From Pseudomonas arsenicoxydans (GTDB lineage: Bacteria > Pseudomonadota > Gammaproteobacteria > Pseudomonadales > Pseudomonadaceae), in NCBI RefSeq assembly GCF_006438915.1, contig NZ_RCZE01000007.1, positions 287,525 through 351,524 on the forward strand: 64,000 bases of DNA, given 5' to 3'. Of this stretch, positions 48,054-57,028 are shown in pieces. A program made the translations under genes and the position numbers. The notes below the pieces were generated by a model. The model had not been told where the DNA came from. It made no database searches and saw only the letters and a list, made by a program, of their open reading frames with translations. Numbering within the stretch: the first letter of the stretch is position 1; each line of letters begins with the position of its first letter.

Positions 48054-49754
48054 ATGACTGACGATAAAGACATCATCGACTCTCCTTCTCCCGACGCAGA
48101 TGCGCCCACCGATACCAGCCGCCGGCGCTTTCTGGGTGGCGTTGCGGTGCTGGGTGTCGGCGCAACGTTGAGTGCTTGCGGCAATCAGGGCGATGAGCCG
48201 GGCAAACCGGTCGAACAGCCATTGTCCCCGGCGGAAATCGACAAAGCCCTGCACGACCAGGTGAAAACCGTGGTGGTGATCTACGCCGAGAACCGCAGTT
48301 TCAACAATCTGTTCGGCGATTTCCCTGGCGTCGAAAAACCACTGTCATCCCTCCAGCCTGGCGAGTATCAACAGCGTGATCGCGATGGCAGTCTGTTGCA
48401 GACGCTGCCACCAGTGTGGGGCGGGGTTTTGCAGATCGGCCCGCAAACCCTGGATGGCGTAACGTACCCCAGTGAAACCCAGTTTCAGGAGCAACTGCCC
48501 AACGCACCGTTTGCGCTCAAAGGCCCGAACGCTGAAGACCTGCCGTTTGGCTTGGTTACCCGCGATTTGTGGCACGTGTTCTATCAAAACCAGATGCAGA
48601 TCAACGGTGGCAAGAATGATGGTTTTGTCGCCTGGTCTGACTCCGGTGGCCTGACCATGGGCCATTACGCGCAGAGTCGTTATTCCCTGCGTTTGTGGGA
48701 CGTCGCCCAGGAGTTTGTCCTCTGCGATAACTTTTTCCAGGGCGCATTTGGTGGTTCGTTTCTCAATCACCAATACCTGATTAGCGCCACCGCGCCGTTT
48801 TATCCGGACGCCGTCAACTCAGTGGCCAAGGCGCAGATCGCCGTGCTGCAAAGCGACGATCCGACGGACCCACGGCTCAAGCCTTTGGACAAATCCCCGG
48901 CCAGCGCCATGACCGGTCCACCGCAATTCGGCCCCAGCGCATTGACCCCTGATGGCTACGGCGTCAACACGCTCGCGCCGCCTTACTGGCCGACATGGAT
49001 TCGCGACCCGGACCGCCCGGCCTACGCCAAACCGGACCTGCCGAACGTGCTGGTCCCGCAGACCCACGAACACATCGGTAACAAGCTCTCGAAGAAGAAC
49101 ATCGACTGGGCCTGGTACGCCGGCGCCTGGCAGGCGACGCTGGATCAGTTCAAGGACTCCGGTGGCATCCCGAAAATCCCCAACTTCCAGTATCACCACC
49201 AGCCGTTCAACTACTTCAAACAACTGGGGCCGGAGAACCCGGTCGAACGCAACAAGCGTCTGCGCGACGCCGGCGTGGGCGATGAATCGAGCAGCAACAA
49301 ATTCTTCGCCGATGCCGAGGCCGGCCAGTTGCCCGCCGTGAGCTTCTACAAACCCCAGGGCAACCTGAATATGCACGCCGGTTACGCCGATGTGGCGTCC
49401 GGCGATCGGCACATCGTGCGCGCGCTGAAAGTGCTGCGCGACAGCCCGCAATGGAAAAACATGGTGATTGTGGTCACGGTCGATGAAAACGGTGGCTGGT
49501 GGGATCACGTCGCACCGCCCAAAGGCGATCGCTGGGGGCCGGGATCGCGAGTCCCGGCGCTAGTGGTGTCGCCCTTCGCGCGCAAAGGCACGGTGGATCA
49601 CACGGTCTATGACACAGCGTCGATTCTGCGTTTGATCACTCGGGTGTTCGGACTGGAGAAGCTCGATGGGCTCAAGCAGCGGGACGATGGGATGATTGCT
49701 CGCGGGCAGAAGCCAATGGGTGACTTGACCAATGCGCTGAGATTCAACGCCTGA
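48054..49754 (+). CDS. acpA: Tat-exported acid phosphatase/phosphoesterase (AcpA-like)
   Basis: A 566-aa alkaline-phosphatase-superfamily enzyme related to acid phosphatase AcpA and phospholipase C. The N-terminus has a twin-arginine signal (SRRRFLGGVAVLGVGA) and a lipobox-like LSACG. VVVIYAENRSFNNLFGDFPG carries the first metal-ligand/nucleophile region; YQNQMQINGGKNDGF, CDNFFQGAFGGSFLNHQYL and VTVDENGGWWDHVAPPKGDRWGPGSR-type blocks complete the metal site. It should release phosphate from phosphomonoesters in the periplasm. A CTGTCAC half-site upstream at 47987 only weakly resembles a Pho box. Confidence 0.9.
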   Translation: MTDDKDIIDSPSPDADAPTDTSRRRFLGGVAVLGVGATLSACGNQGDEPGKPVEQPLSPAEIDKALHDQVKTVVVIYAENRSFNNLFGDFPGVEKPLSSLQPGEYQQRDRDGSLLQTLPPVWGGVLQIGPQTLDGVTYPSETQFQEQLPNAPFALKGPNAEDLPFGLVTRDLWHVFYQNQMQINGGKNDGFVAWSDSGGLTMGHYAQSRYSLRLWDVAQEFVLCDNFFQGAFGGSFLNHQYLISATAPFYPDAVNSVAKAQIAVLQSDDPTDPRLKPLDKSPASAMTGPPQFGPSALTPDGYGVNTLAPPYWPTWIRDPDRPAYAKPDLPNVLVPQTHEHIGNKLSKKNIDWAWYAGAWQATLDQFKDSGGIPKIPNFQYHHQPFNYFKQLGPENPVERNKRLRDAGVGDESSSNKFFADAEAGQLPAVSFYKPQGNLNMHAGYADVASGDRHIVRALKVLRDSPQWKNMVIVVTVDENGGWWDHVAPPKGDRWGPGSRVPALVVSPFARKGTVDHTVYDTASILRLITRVFGLEKLDGLKQRDDGMIARGQKPMGDLTNALRFNA

Positions 49755-49934
49755 GGGCTTAAACACTGCGTGTCGTCCGCTATGAGTACCGGGACTTTTC
49801 CTACGTATTGACTCGGTTGCGCCTGACATGAAACCCGGTCAGTTCCTATCTCCAAGCTGTAAATCGCTGAGTAAACTTCGTCAGTTCAAAAACTTCCACA
49901 TTAAAAACTGCACTGACCAAGGATGAACAAGCAC

Positions 49935-50255
49935 ATGTCTTTAATATCGAAAACGCTGGAAGAGATGATCAATGAAATTTACCAGGACGGTAGGGTTTCA
50001 GTCGTTGAATACAAAAAACTGCGTGATGACGCCGACCGCCGGATGGATGCTGTCGTCCGTGAGTTCGGTCAGCACAACAATCTGACCGCCCTACAAAAAG
50101 CGATGGATGTAGTGATGCAATTAACCCAAACCTCCATCATTGATGCCAAAAAAGCCAAACTGACCGATACCGGAGAGGCCATCGTCAGGGATGCCGTACT
50201 TGCGCAAGTCGAATACTTGCGTGCTGGCACTCATCTGGCATTGAAGTTGTTGTAA
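49935..50255 (+). CDS. Unknown 106-aa helical protein
   Basis: No family recognised. The protein (MSLISKTLEEMINEIYQDGR...) is predicted all-helical and charged, ending YLRAGTHLALKLL, with no signal or membrane segment. ATG 49923 is also possible but overlaps the AAGG ribosome site, so 49935 is preferred. It stands alone between the acid phosphatase and the secreted protein, with non-coding gaps on both sides; 50256-50438 shows only GC-rich short repeats. Some resemblance in style to small regulatory or tellurite-resistance-type helical proteins, but nothing firm. Confidence 0.6.
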   Translation: MSLISKTLEEMINEIYQDGRVSVVEYKKLRDDADRRMDAVVREFGQHNNLTALQKAMDVVMQLTQTSIIDAKKAKLTDTGEAIVRDAVLAQVEYLRAGTHLALKLL

Positions 50256-50438
50256 CACTTCTGCTTTCTTCCAGCTTGAAAGACCTATCCCGGGCCGGGT
50301 CCCCTGTCCGGGAGTTCCGGTAAAAACACAACTCAGGTCCCGCGCAAAAAAGCCCGGCGTGCCCATTGTTCTGTGTAACGGCGCTGATCCAGTATGTGTG
50401 CACCCAATCAATGGGACCACGCTGAAAAGGATCTGAGC

Positions 50439-51611
50439 ATGCTGAAACTCACAGGACTAGCCTTCGCGGCCCTCACCCTGAGTGCCACGGCCCACGCCGA
50501 TGTCGATCTGAAACTGGGCAGCACCGAACGCGTTACCCGGCTCTTTGCCTACCCCAACAACTGCAACGTGATCTGCTTTCGTCCCTGGACGCTTGAGCAG
50601 ACTGTCGAGCACTACCTGACCCAAAGTGTGCAACGCGACGGCTACAGCGCTGCGAAAGTGCGAGTAAAGACCGATAACCATCAGCTCTACGCCGACATCA
50701 GTGGTGTACCAAAGGGTTACGAAAAACCACTGGCCGCACTGCTCGATGCCGGCGATCTGGCCTACACCGGCGCCAAAAAACTCAACGCCGACAGCAAATG
50801 GGCCTACAACTGGTACTTGTTCCTGCCGTTGGGCATGGCCCTGGAAAACCGCAAGAGTGTCGAATTGCTGCACTTCCCGCCGGACTACTCCCTGACCCAG
50901 GCCCAGGATTACCTGCGCTCCGCGACCACGGATCGCTGGGCCACGCTGCTGACGGATAACGGCATCCCCGCCGAGCAGACGCCGGGCTATCAGACCATCA
51001 TCGACATCGCGCCCATTGCCGCACCGGCCAGCGCCGGCAAGGATCTGGAGGGTGTCTACGGCTACTTCAAGGACTATCAGACCACCATGGTCAAGGAAGT
51101 CAGCCAGAACACCAAAGGCGCGGCGCTGCCGATGGTCGCCTTCGGCGCGCCGGTGCGTTACTGGATCAAGCAGCAGTATGGTGTGACCGTCGATGTATTA
51201 GGCCTGGCCACGATCAGCCCGAAGACAGGCCTGAACGTGCCGGTATTGGGCTCGAACCATCCGAGTTACATCTGGTACGCCGCCAACCCGGACAGCTACA
51301 CCGGCGACGATGCTCAAGCGACAGCTGATGCGGCGGGCCTGACAGTCATGGGCCAGGATTTGAGCGCCGCGTGCTGGCAGGCCGGCATGGGCAGCAAACC
51401 GGGCAGCGACCCTGCTGCCCAGCTGAAAAGCTGCACACAAACCTGGCAAGTGACGCAGAAAGAAAAAACCTGCGAGTTGTTCTACACCTCGATCCGCAAC
51501 CTGACCCCGGAACAAGCCGCGGCCAAGTGCGCGACAACGCCGATCAAGGCCCAGCTCCAACAGCTGAAAGCCCCGGCGCCCGCAACAGCGATTCCGGCAC
51601 CTGCGCTGTAA
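50439..51611 (+). CDS. Unknown secreted protein, 390 aa
   Basis: A signal peptide is clear (MLKLTGLAFAALTLSATAHA, cut near residue 20). The mature protein starts DVDLKLGSTERVTRLFAYPN and has a CNVICFRPW pair of cysteines, a central EGVYGYFKDYQTTMVKEVSQ region and a late cysteine-rich part (CWQAG, CTQTWQ, CELFY, C), so disulfides in the periplasm are likely. I do not recognise a domain. AAAAGGA sits well before ATG 50439. Similar genes are known to me only as conserved Pseudomonas hypotheticals. Confidence 0.72.
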   Translation: MLKLTGLAFAALTLSATAHADVDLKLGSTERVTRLFAYPNNCNVICFRPWTLEQTVEHYLTQSVQRDGYSAAKVRVKTDNHQLYADISGVPKGYEKPLAALLDAGDLAYTGAKKLNADSKWAYNWYLFLPLGMALENRKSVELLHFPPDYSLTQAQDYLRSATTDRWATLLTDNGIPAEQTPGYQTIIDIAPIAAPASAGKDLEGVYGYFKDYQTTMVKEVSQNTKGAALPMVAFGAPVRYWIKQQYGVTVDVLGLATISPKTGLNVPVLGSNHPSYIWYAANPDSYTGDDAQATADAAGLTVMGQDLSAACWQAGMGSKPGSDPAAQLKSCTQTWQVTQKEKTCELFYTSIRNLTPEQAAAKCATTPIKAQLQQLKAPAPATAIPAPAL

Positions 51612-51616
51612 TCACC

Positions 51617-51644
51617 TTGCGCGTCAGTCAAGGCTGACGCGCAA
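51617..51644 (+). terminator. Perfect hairpin after the secreted protein
   Basis: TTGCGCGTCAG/CTGACGCGCAA, an 11-bp stem with 6-nt loop 5 bp after the stop. There is no T tract, so termination is likely but not certain. Confidence 0.55.
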
Positions 51645-51780
51645 AAGCGCACATCGCCCCTGTCAGTTTTGACAGTAGACCCATCGTTTCATATGCGAGA
51701 TCTTGAGGTATACCTGTGTTGCAGGGCTGACAGGCTCGTCAGTTTGGGAAGTCGCAACGCACTGCCGACAAGGATCGTTA

Positions 51781-52311
51781 TGAAATCTCATCCCGTGCAC
51801 CAAACTTCAGAACACCCGCCGGATGGCGTTTATCCGTTTCAAGAGCTGCCAGTCAGCCTTGGATTTCCATCGCTGGCCGATTTCGAAATCATCTCCAACG
51901 CCGATGGCTCAGCGGTAGCCGTCGCAGCGCTGCGCGAATTTCCACGGATTAGCCGAATCTGCCGGGTGTCGGGTGTCGGGGCATTTACTGCCTTATCGCA
52001 CTCGACACACGCGGCAACTGGCGTCCGGGATTCACGTCTTTGACCCGCGCTTTAGCGGCCTGTTGCGGCATTCCTGCGACCCCAACGTGTTTTTCGACAT
52101 GAGCGAACTGTGGTTGTGGGCGCTGAAAGACATCAAAAAAGGCGACAGCCTGACGATGGATTTCGCCGCAACTGAAGACAAACTGCTGCGCCAGTTCGCC
52201 TGCCAGTGCGCGTTGCCGGAGTGCCGAGGCTGGATCACCGGTTACGATGAACCGCCAAACGCCGACGGCCAGTTGTTTTATCACCACTTGCGTCGGCGCG
52301 GTCTTTGCTAA
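51781..52311 (+). pseudogene. SET-domain protein, frameshifted by a 7-bp duplication
   Basis: Two overlapping frames together encode one SET-domain protein of about 174 aa. Part one (from ATG 51781, good AAGGA upstream) reads up to REFPRISRICRVSG; part two continues HLLPYRTRHTRQLASG, then LLRHSCDPNVFFDMSELW, LKDIKKGDSLTMDF and the post-SET cysteines CQCALPEC. Between them GGGTGTC is repeated in tandem (51964-51970 and 51971-51977); removing one copy restores a single frame. SET proteins methylate lysines. The locus is either a recent pseudogene or reversibly switched off. Confidence 0.82.
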
Positions 52312-52316
52312 ACGGC

Positions 52317-52961
52317 TTAATTCTTCTCGACAGGACGCAGACGGTATTGCGGCGGCAGTTGCTCAAATCCGCTGATGGTCGTGTTCAGGCTTTTCCAGCG
52401 ACCGTCCTTGATCCCGTAGATGCAGCCATGGATCGACAGCGGCTGCCCACGATGCCAGGCGTTTTGCACGATGCTGGTGTGGCCGACGTTTGCCACTTGC
52501 TGGATCACGTTGAGCTCGCACAGACGATCGACCTGTTCTTCTTCAGTCGCCAGTTCGGCCAGCTCTTCGCGCTTTTCGTAATAGAGGTCACGAATCGAGC
52601 GCAACCAGCCGTCGATCAGGCCCAACTGACGATCCTGCATTGAAGCGCGCACGCCACCGCAGCCGTAGTGGCCGGTAACCAGGATGTGTTTGACCTTGAG
52701 CACGTCCACCGCGTACTGAATTACCGACAGGCAGTTGAGGTCGGTGTGCAGCACCACGTTAGCCACGTTGCGGTGCACGAACAGGTCGCCCGGCAACATC
52801 CCGACGATCTCGTTGGCCGGCACGCGCGCGTCGGAACAACCAATCCACAAGTATTCCGGCGTCTGTTGGCGGGCCAGCTTGGAGAAGAAGTCCGGATCTT
52901 CCTGTTTGATCGCTTCAGCCCAGCGTTCGTTGTTATCAATCAGATCTTGTAATTCGTTCAT
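52317..52961 (-). CDS. can: Beta-class carbonic anhydrase
   Basis: Zinc enzyme converting CO2 and bicarbonate. The 214-aa protein has the ligand and dyad motif C42-S-D44-A-R46 within IGCSDARVPAN and the other ligands H98 and C101 in TGHYGCGGV. ATG 52961 (MNELQDLI) matches homologues and has GAGG upstream; ATG 53006 would add 15 odd residues. It ends 5 bp from the convergent SET pseudogene and is divergent from the acidic protein gene. Confidence 0.96.
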   Translation of the reverse strand: MNELQDLIDNNERWAEAIKQEDPDFFSKLARQQTPEYLWIGCSDARVPANEIVGMLPGDLFVHRNVANVVLHTDLNCLSVIQYAVDVLKVKHILVTGHYGCGGVRASMQDRQLGLIDGWLRSIRDLYYEKREELAELATEEEQVDRLCELNVIQQVANVGHTSIVQNAWHRGQPLSIHGCIYGIKDGRWKSLNTTISGFEQLPPQYRLRPVEKN

Positions 52962-53102
52962 GCTGTAAAGCCTCAAGAATGATGCGCTGGTTTGACAAAC
53001 AACCACCCGTCGGGGTCACGCGCTTGATGCAAGTTAAGCCGGTGGAATTCTCAGGAGCCCAGTGGGTCCACCCTAGTAAGGCCCACAGTATGAGGAATTG
53101 CC

Positions 53103-53507
53103 ATGACTGAATCACGACGTCCGTACGATGCGGCGCAACCTGAGCCGATCGACGACAACGAAGACCGCATGGGCTCGATGCATGAGCTGGATTTCGATGA
53201 GGAAGAACCCAGCGCCAAAATCGGTGACGAACTGCCGGAAACCGAACGCGAACGGCTAATGCCTCGCGAGCGCGTGCGTGAAGCCGGTATGACGGGGGCT
53301 TCGACCGATGATCACGAGTCTACCGATGATGACATGAGCCCGGAAACGTTGATCCACGAGGATGGTGCGCGGGATGCTCATGAAGCGGGTGACGGTGATC
53401 AGGCGGATTGGGATTTGAGCATTGTCGATGAGGATGCCATTGGCGGGGGGAATGGGCTGGATGAGGCGGAGATGGCGCGGCGGGATCCGCTGGATAAGGA
53501 TCGGTGA
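53103..53507 (+). CDS. Acidic, disordered protein of unknown function
   Basis: A 134-aa protein, extremely rich in Asp and Glu (HELDFDEEEP, TDDHESTDDDMSPE), with no hydrophobic core, so largely disordered. It is sometimes annotated in Pseudomonas as a serine kinase/phosphatase or HPr-related protein, but no such motif is visible here and I do not support those names. GAGGAATTGCC precedes the ATG. Its location next to carbonic anhydrase and rimI is conserved in the genus (PA4677-like position, from memory). Confidence 0.72.
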   Translation: MTESRRPYDAAQPEPIDDNEDRMGSMHELDFDEEEPSAKIGDELPETERERLMPRERVREAGMTGASTDDHESTDDDMSPETLIHEDGARDAHEAGDGDQADWDLSIVDEDAIGGGNGLDEAEMARRDPLDKDR

Positions 53508-53525
53508 TTTGTAGCGCCTGTTAAG

Positions 53526-53627
53526 CCGCCTTCGCGAGCAAGTCGAATCGTCGCACCGCCGCTCCCACATTTAATCGCGTTCTTCATATAGAACTCGGTC
53601 GAATGTGGGAGCGGGCTTGCTCGCGAA
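53526..53627. repeat. REP pair with an altered arm
   Basis: The right arm AATGTGGGAGCGGGCTTGCT (53602) is standard. The left arm CTTCGCGAGCAAG...CGCTCCCACATT has about 17 extra bases (TCGAATCGTCGCACCG) in place of one or two C residues, giving an asymmetric palindrome. Confidence 0.8.
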
Positions 53628-53641
53628 GCTTTTAAAAAGGA

Positions 53642-54094
53642 TCAGTCGACGAGGGTGCAGGCCATGACCACAGCATCTTCCCGACCACCAACGGCCGGAT
53701 AATAATCCCGACGCCGGCCAATTTCGTTAAACCCGTACCGTTCATACAAGCGAAACGCCGATCGATTACTGTCGCGCACTTCGAGAAAACACTCCCGCGC
53801 CTCAGCCTTGTAGGCAATCGACATCAAATGCTCCAGCAGCGTCAAACCCAGGCCACGGCCCTGATTTTCCGGTTTGACGGTGATATTGAGCAGATGTGCC
53901 TCATCCAGGATGATCTGCACCACGCCATGCCCGACCTGCTGCTGTCCTTCGAACATAAGCCAGATCTGGTACTTGCCCAGCCCGTCGAGAAAAATGCCGC
54001 GGGTCCAGGGATGGCTGTAGGCCGCGTATTCGATTTTCAGTACAGCGTCCAGGTCCGCCTCGGTCATCGGGCGGAACGATACAGCGTCACTCAT
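53642..54094 (-). CDS. rimI: Ribosomal protein S18 alanine N-acetyltransferase
   Basis: A 150-aa GNAT acetyltransferase that modifies the N-terminal alanine of S18. The acetyl-CoA loop is NQGRGLGLTLLEHLM (about 76-90), preceded by LLNITVKPE and followed by CFLEVRDSNRSAFRLYERYG. Its start overlaps the end of the holD gene by 8 bp, the same holD-rimI arrangement as in E. coli. Confidence 0.94.
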   Translation of the reverse strand: MSDAVSFRPMTEADLDAVLKIEYAAYSHPWTRGIFLDGLGKYQIWLMFEGQQQVGHGVVQIILDEAHLLNITVKPENQGRGLGLTLLEHLMSIAYKAEARECFLEVRDSNRSAFRLYERYGFNEIGRRRDYYPAVGGREDAVVMACTLVD

Positions 54095-54875
54095 TTGATT
54101 CTTTCCAGCGCGCCATCAGCCGACGCATGGCTTGCCATACATCAGCCTTACGCTGTGGCTCTTCCATTAATAATTCCAGACCCGGCAGGGCCCAGACCGA
54201 GCCCAGGCCTTCGACCTGGAGTTCACGGTTGAACGATTCGGCGTTGGCCTCACCGGCAAAACGCACCGCCGGCAGGCCGATCAGCCACACGCAGACGCAG
54301 GGCGCGTCTTCGATGCGCGCCGAGAGAAAGCCCTGCACGAAGTCGCGCGCCGCTTCCGGGCCTTGATCCATGGTGCCGCGAGCCAGTAGCGGCCAGCGTA
54401 CCGGCTCGCCGACGATCTGCGGGCTGTCCGGCAGACCGGCGGCGCGCAGCATGTCTTTGAGCAATAGATAGGCGGGATCGCGAGTCTGGAACGTTTCGCC
54501 TGTGGGTAACTCCACCAGCAGCAGGCACCGACCGGCGCGCAGCAATTGCAGGGCGAAGCGCGGTGGCGGCACTTGCACAACCTTGGCGACGACCGGCGCT
54601 ACCTCTTCTTCGACCTTGGCGTTGGTGCGCGTACTGGCCAACGATGGACGCGGCACCTCGATTTTCACCCGTTCTGCCGGTTTGACCAGCGGTTCCACGG
54701 GCGAATCCGCCACAGGCGCGGGCGCAACCGGAGCCATCGGCGCGACGACCAACGGCTCAGGCATCTCCAGCAGCTCGGGGCGCGAAGGCGCGGCAAAGGG
54801 CAATTCTGTGCGCGGCAGCCAGTTGACCACCTGCATGGCGGTCAAATAAGCGCGGCGACGGGACTCGATAAGCAA
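54087..54875 (-). CDS. holD: DNA polymerase III psi subunit, large pseudomonad type
   Basis: A 262-aa protein overlapping rimI, in the place of E. coli holD. From memory, the psi subunit of the P. aeruginosa replicase was found to be encoded by the large gene beside rimI (PA4679 position). The N-terminus YLTAMQVVNWLPRTELPF suits the chi-binding segment; residues 35-100 are a Pro/Val/Ala linker; the C-terminal half (LQLLRAGRCLLLVELPTGE onward) is the fold. Automatic annotation may call the Pro-rich linker TonB-like, but there is no membrane anchor. Confidence 0.75.
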   Translation of the reverse strand: MLIESRRRAYLTAMQVVNWLPRTELPFAAPSRPELLEMPEPLVVAPMAPVAPAPVADSPVEPLVKPAERVKIEVPRPSLASTRTNAKVEEEVAPVVAKVVQVPPPRFALQLLRAGRCLLLVELPTGETFQTRDPAYLLLKDMLRAAGLPDSPQIVGEPVRWPLLARGTMDQGPEAARDFVQGFLSARIEDAPCVCVWLIGLPAVRFAGEANAESFNRELQVEGLGSVWALPGLELLMEEPQRKADVWQAMRRLMARWKESNE

Positions 54876-55056
54876 AGGTCGGCCACTTGTGGATAACTAA
54901 AGTGCGGTGATTCTACCGCCCTTCGCTCAAGATCGCCCGCGCTTGATCGATAGACTTCTCCGATAGAAAAAACGACTGCCTGTCCCGAGAGTGAATCGAC
55001 ACGCCCGCGATGCAGTACAATCGCGGCTTTTAATCGCCAACCAGCCGGCCATTCCG

Positions 55057-56334
55057 ATGATCGAACCCAAGCGCGTCTTGCGCGCCCTCGCTGAACACTG
55101 GGCACTTCTGGAGCCACTGTGCGAGCACTTCGACCAAGGCACCTTGAGCCTCAACGAACTGCGTTCACAGTTGGCCGCCCAGCAACTCGACAGTACGCCG
55201 CAGGACATCACCAGCCTGCTGGACGTGTGGATCCGCCTCGACATTCTGGTGCCCGTGGCGAAAAGCCCGAACCGGTTCGAGCTCAATGCGCAGATCCACG
55301 ACTTCCTCGCCTACCTGCGCCGTGAGCACCGATTGGGCCTGTGCCTGGAAATCGAAGCCTATTTGCGCCACCTCGAACGTCTGGCCGGTTACATTCAGGA
55401 CGCGTTCGATATTCGTGATGGCCATGATCTGGCGCGCCAATTGCGCTTGCTCGACATGCGCGTGCGCGATGTATTGAAGAAACTCGATAACGACGAACAG
55501 GCACTGGTGGCCGTGGCCGAACGCGCGAAAACCAGCGATCGGCAGATTCCTTTGCGTCAGCGTTACGCTGAAGTACTGGCGACCTGGGACGAATACGTCG
55601 AGCCGATGATTGACCTGGTGAACGCCGACGGCGCCTTCGAACAAGGCGTGCGCAAGGTCGAAACCGTGCTGCTGAAGATGCTCAGCGAGCAACAGCGCCT
55701 TGGCCATCTGGTCGACGACGACATGCTGCTGCGCACCCACGCCCGTATCCTCGAAATGCAGACCAGCGCGCAATTGACCCTGCGTCATGCCCGCGAACTG
55801 CTGCTGCCATTGCGTGAAGAAGCCCGTCGCCACAATGCCGTGACCCGTGGAGCGGCGCTGGCCCTGTCGGCCATTCGTCGCAAAGGCATCGACGCCGTCC
55901 CGCAAGCTGCGATGCCGATGTTCACCCGCCCGCAAAGCACCTTCCTCGGCAGCGCCAGTCAGGTTGAAGCCTATGTGTATGCGCTGGCCCGTTTCGAGCC
56001 GAAACCGGCGCGTTTCCCCAAGGCTCACAAGACCCAGAAAGGCGAAGCCCCGCGCGCGCCACGTACCGTTCGCGAAATGCTCGAACGCTGCGAAGACGCC
56101 CTGCCGATGCCGGACCTGATGACCTGGCTGCTGGAGCAAGAGCCGGACGGCGCGACCGACGAATTGCTGTACTGGTTCTCGCGCCTGTCTCGCGAGAAAC
56201 GCTTCAAGCGCGAGCGTCTGGAACGCCGCGATTACCACACTCATGAGCATCAGGTCAGCCTGCGCTCCTTCGCCCTGCTCTCGGCCGGCGACACCGCCGC
56301 CGAGGATTCTGCGAGCACTCCAAATGCATCTTGA
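55057..56334 (+). CDS. mksF: MksF, kleisin subunit of the MksFEB condensin
   Basis: A 425-aa MukF-like kleisin that bridges the SMC heads. The N-terminal winged-helix region (LRALAEHWALLEPLCEHFDQ, LRSQLAAQQLD), a long helical middle (MLLRTHARILEMQTSAQLTL) and a C-terminal winged helix are in the right order. ATG 55057 (MIEPKRVL) is used; an ATG at 54991 would add a basic leader. It overlaps mksE by 11 bp. The promoter lies in the 181-bp gap shared with divergent holD. In P. aeruginosa the equivalent cluster is PA4684-PA4686, from memory. Confidence 0.9.
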   Translation: MIEPKRVLRALAEHWALLEPLCEHFDQGTLSLNELRSQLAAQQLDSTPQDITSLLDVWIRLDILVPVAKSPNRFELNAQIHDFLAYLRREHRLGLCLEIEAYLRHLERLAGYIQDAFDIRDGHDLARQLRLLDMRVRDVLKKLDNDEQALVAVAERAKTSDRQIPLRQRYAEVLATWDEYVEPMIDLVNADGAFEQGVRKVETVLLKMLSEQQRLGHLVDDDMLLRTHARILEMQTSAQLTLRHARELLLPLREEARRHNAVTRGAALALSAIRRKGIDAVPQAAMPMFTRPQSTFLGSASQVEAYVYALARFEPKPARFPKAHKTQKGEAPRAPRTVREMLERCEDALPMPDLMTWLLEQEPDGATDELLYWFSRLSREKRFKRERLERRDYHTHEHQVSLRSFALLSAGDTAAEDSASTPNAS

Positions 56335-57028
56335 TCTAAACGAACTGTCCCAACTGGCACCGATCTTTCGCGAGCTGTTCAAGGGCTACCACGTCAGCCG
56401 CCGCGACCCGGAGCTGTACGCGCAGCTGTCGAACTTCCAGGACCAGTACCGCACGCTGTTCAAGGCGTTGGGCTTTGAATTGGTGTGCGACACCCGTGGT
56501 TTCTACTACTTCGTGCCGGACCTCGCCGCCGCCGCAGTGAACAAGACCGCGCAACGACTGGCGTTGTTCACCTTCATCCTCGTCGAGCACCTGGCGGATC
56601 AGGGGCGTGACCCGGTTGCCGTGCTCGACGGCGGCAGCCTCGGCCGCGATGAATTGCCTTCCTTGCTGGAAAAGTACCGCGACCTGTTCATCCAGGCCGA
56701 AGTGCAGACCGTCGAAGAGCTCGAAGAAAAAATCATGCGCCGCATGACCCAGCTCGGTTTCGCCGGCGAAGAAAACGGCATCTACCGTTTCCTGCCGCCG
56801 ATGCACCGCTTCCTCGATGTCTGCCTGTCGGTTCAACAGGACCGTGATCTGGCGGCCAGCCTGCACAGCGTGTTGCCATTGCCGGTTCCGGTGCTGATCG
56901 ATGACGACAGTGACGAAAAGCTGTTGGAAACCGATGATCCGCTGGACCTGAGTGACTTCGAAGAAGCAGAAAGCGAAGAAGCCGCCATGACCCGCGCCAT
57001 TGCCGAAGAACAGGAGACCGACGCATGA
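56324..57028 (+). CDS. mksE: MksE, condensin accessory subunit
   Basis: A 234-aa MukE-like protein with two winged-helix parts: LSQLAPIFRELFKGYHVSR near the start and LEEKIMRRMTQLGFAGEENG in the middle. The C-terminus is strongly acidic (DLSDFEEAESEEAAMTR). MksE binds the kleisin MksF. The start ATG 56324 lies inside the mksF end; the ORF upstream to 56243 is in mksF. ATGA overlap with mksB implies coupled translation in a 1:1-like supply of subunits. Confidence 0.9.
   Translation: MHLDLNELSQLAPIFRELFKGYHVSRRDPELYAQLSNFQDQYRTLFKALGFELVCDTRGFYYFVPDLAAAAVNKTAQRLALFTFILVEHLADQGRDPVAVLDGGSLGRDELPSLLEKYRDLFIQAEVQTVEELEEKIMRRMTQLGFAGEENGIYRFLPPMHRFLDVCLSVQQDRDLAASLHSVLPLPVPVLIDDDSDEKLLETDDPLDLSDFEEAESEEAAMTRAIAEEQETDA

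Noticed and set aside
53103..53507. Serine kinase/phosphatase or HPr-like assignment for the acidic protein
   Set aside because: No kinase, phosphatase or HPr motif is visible; the protein is mainly acidic and disordered.
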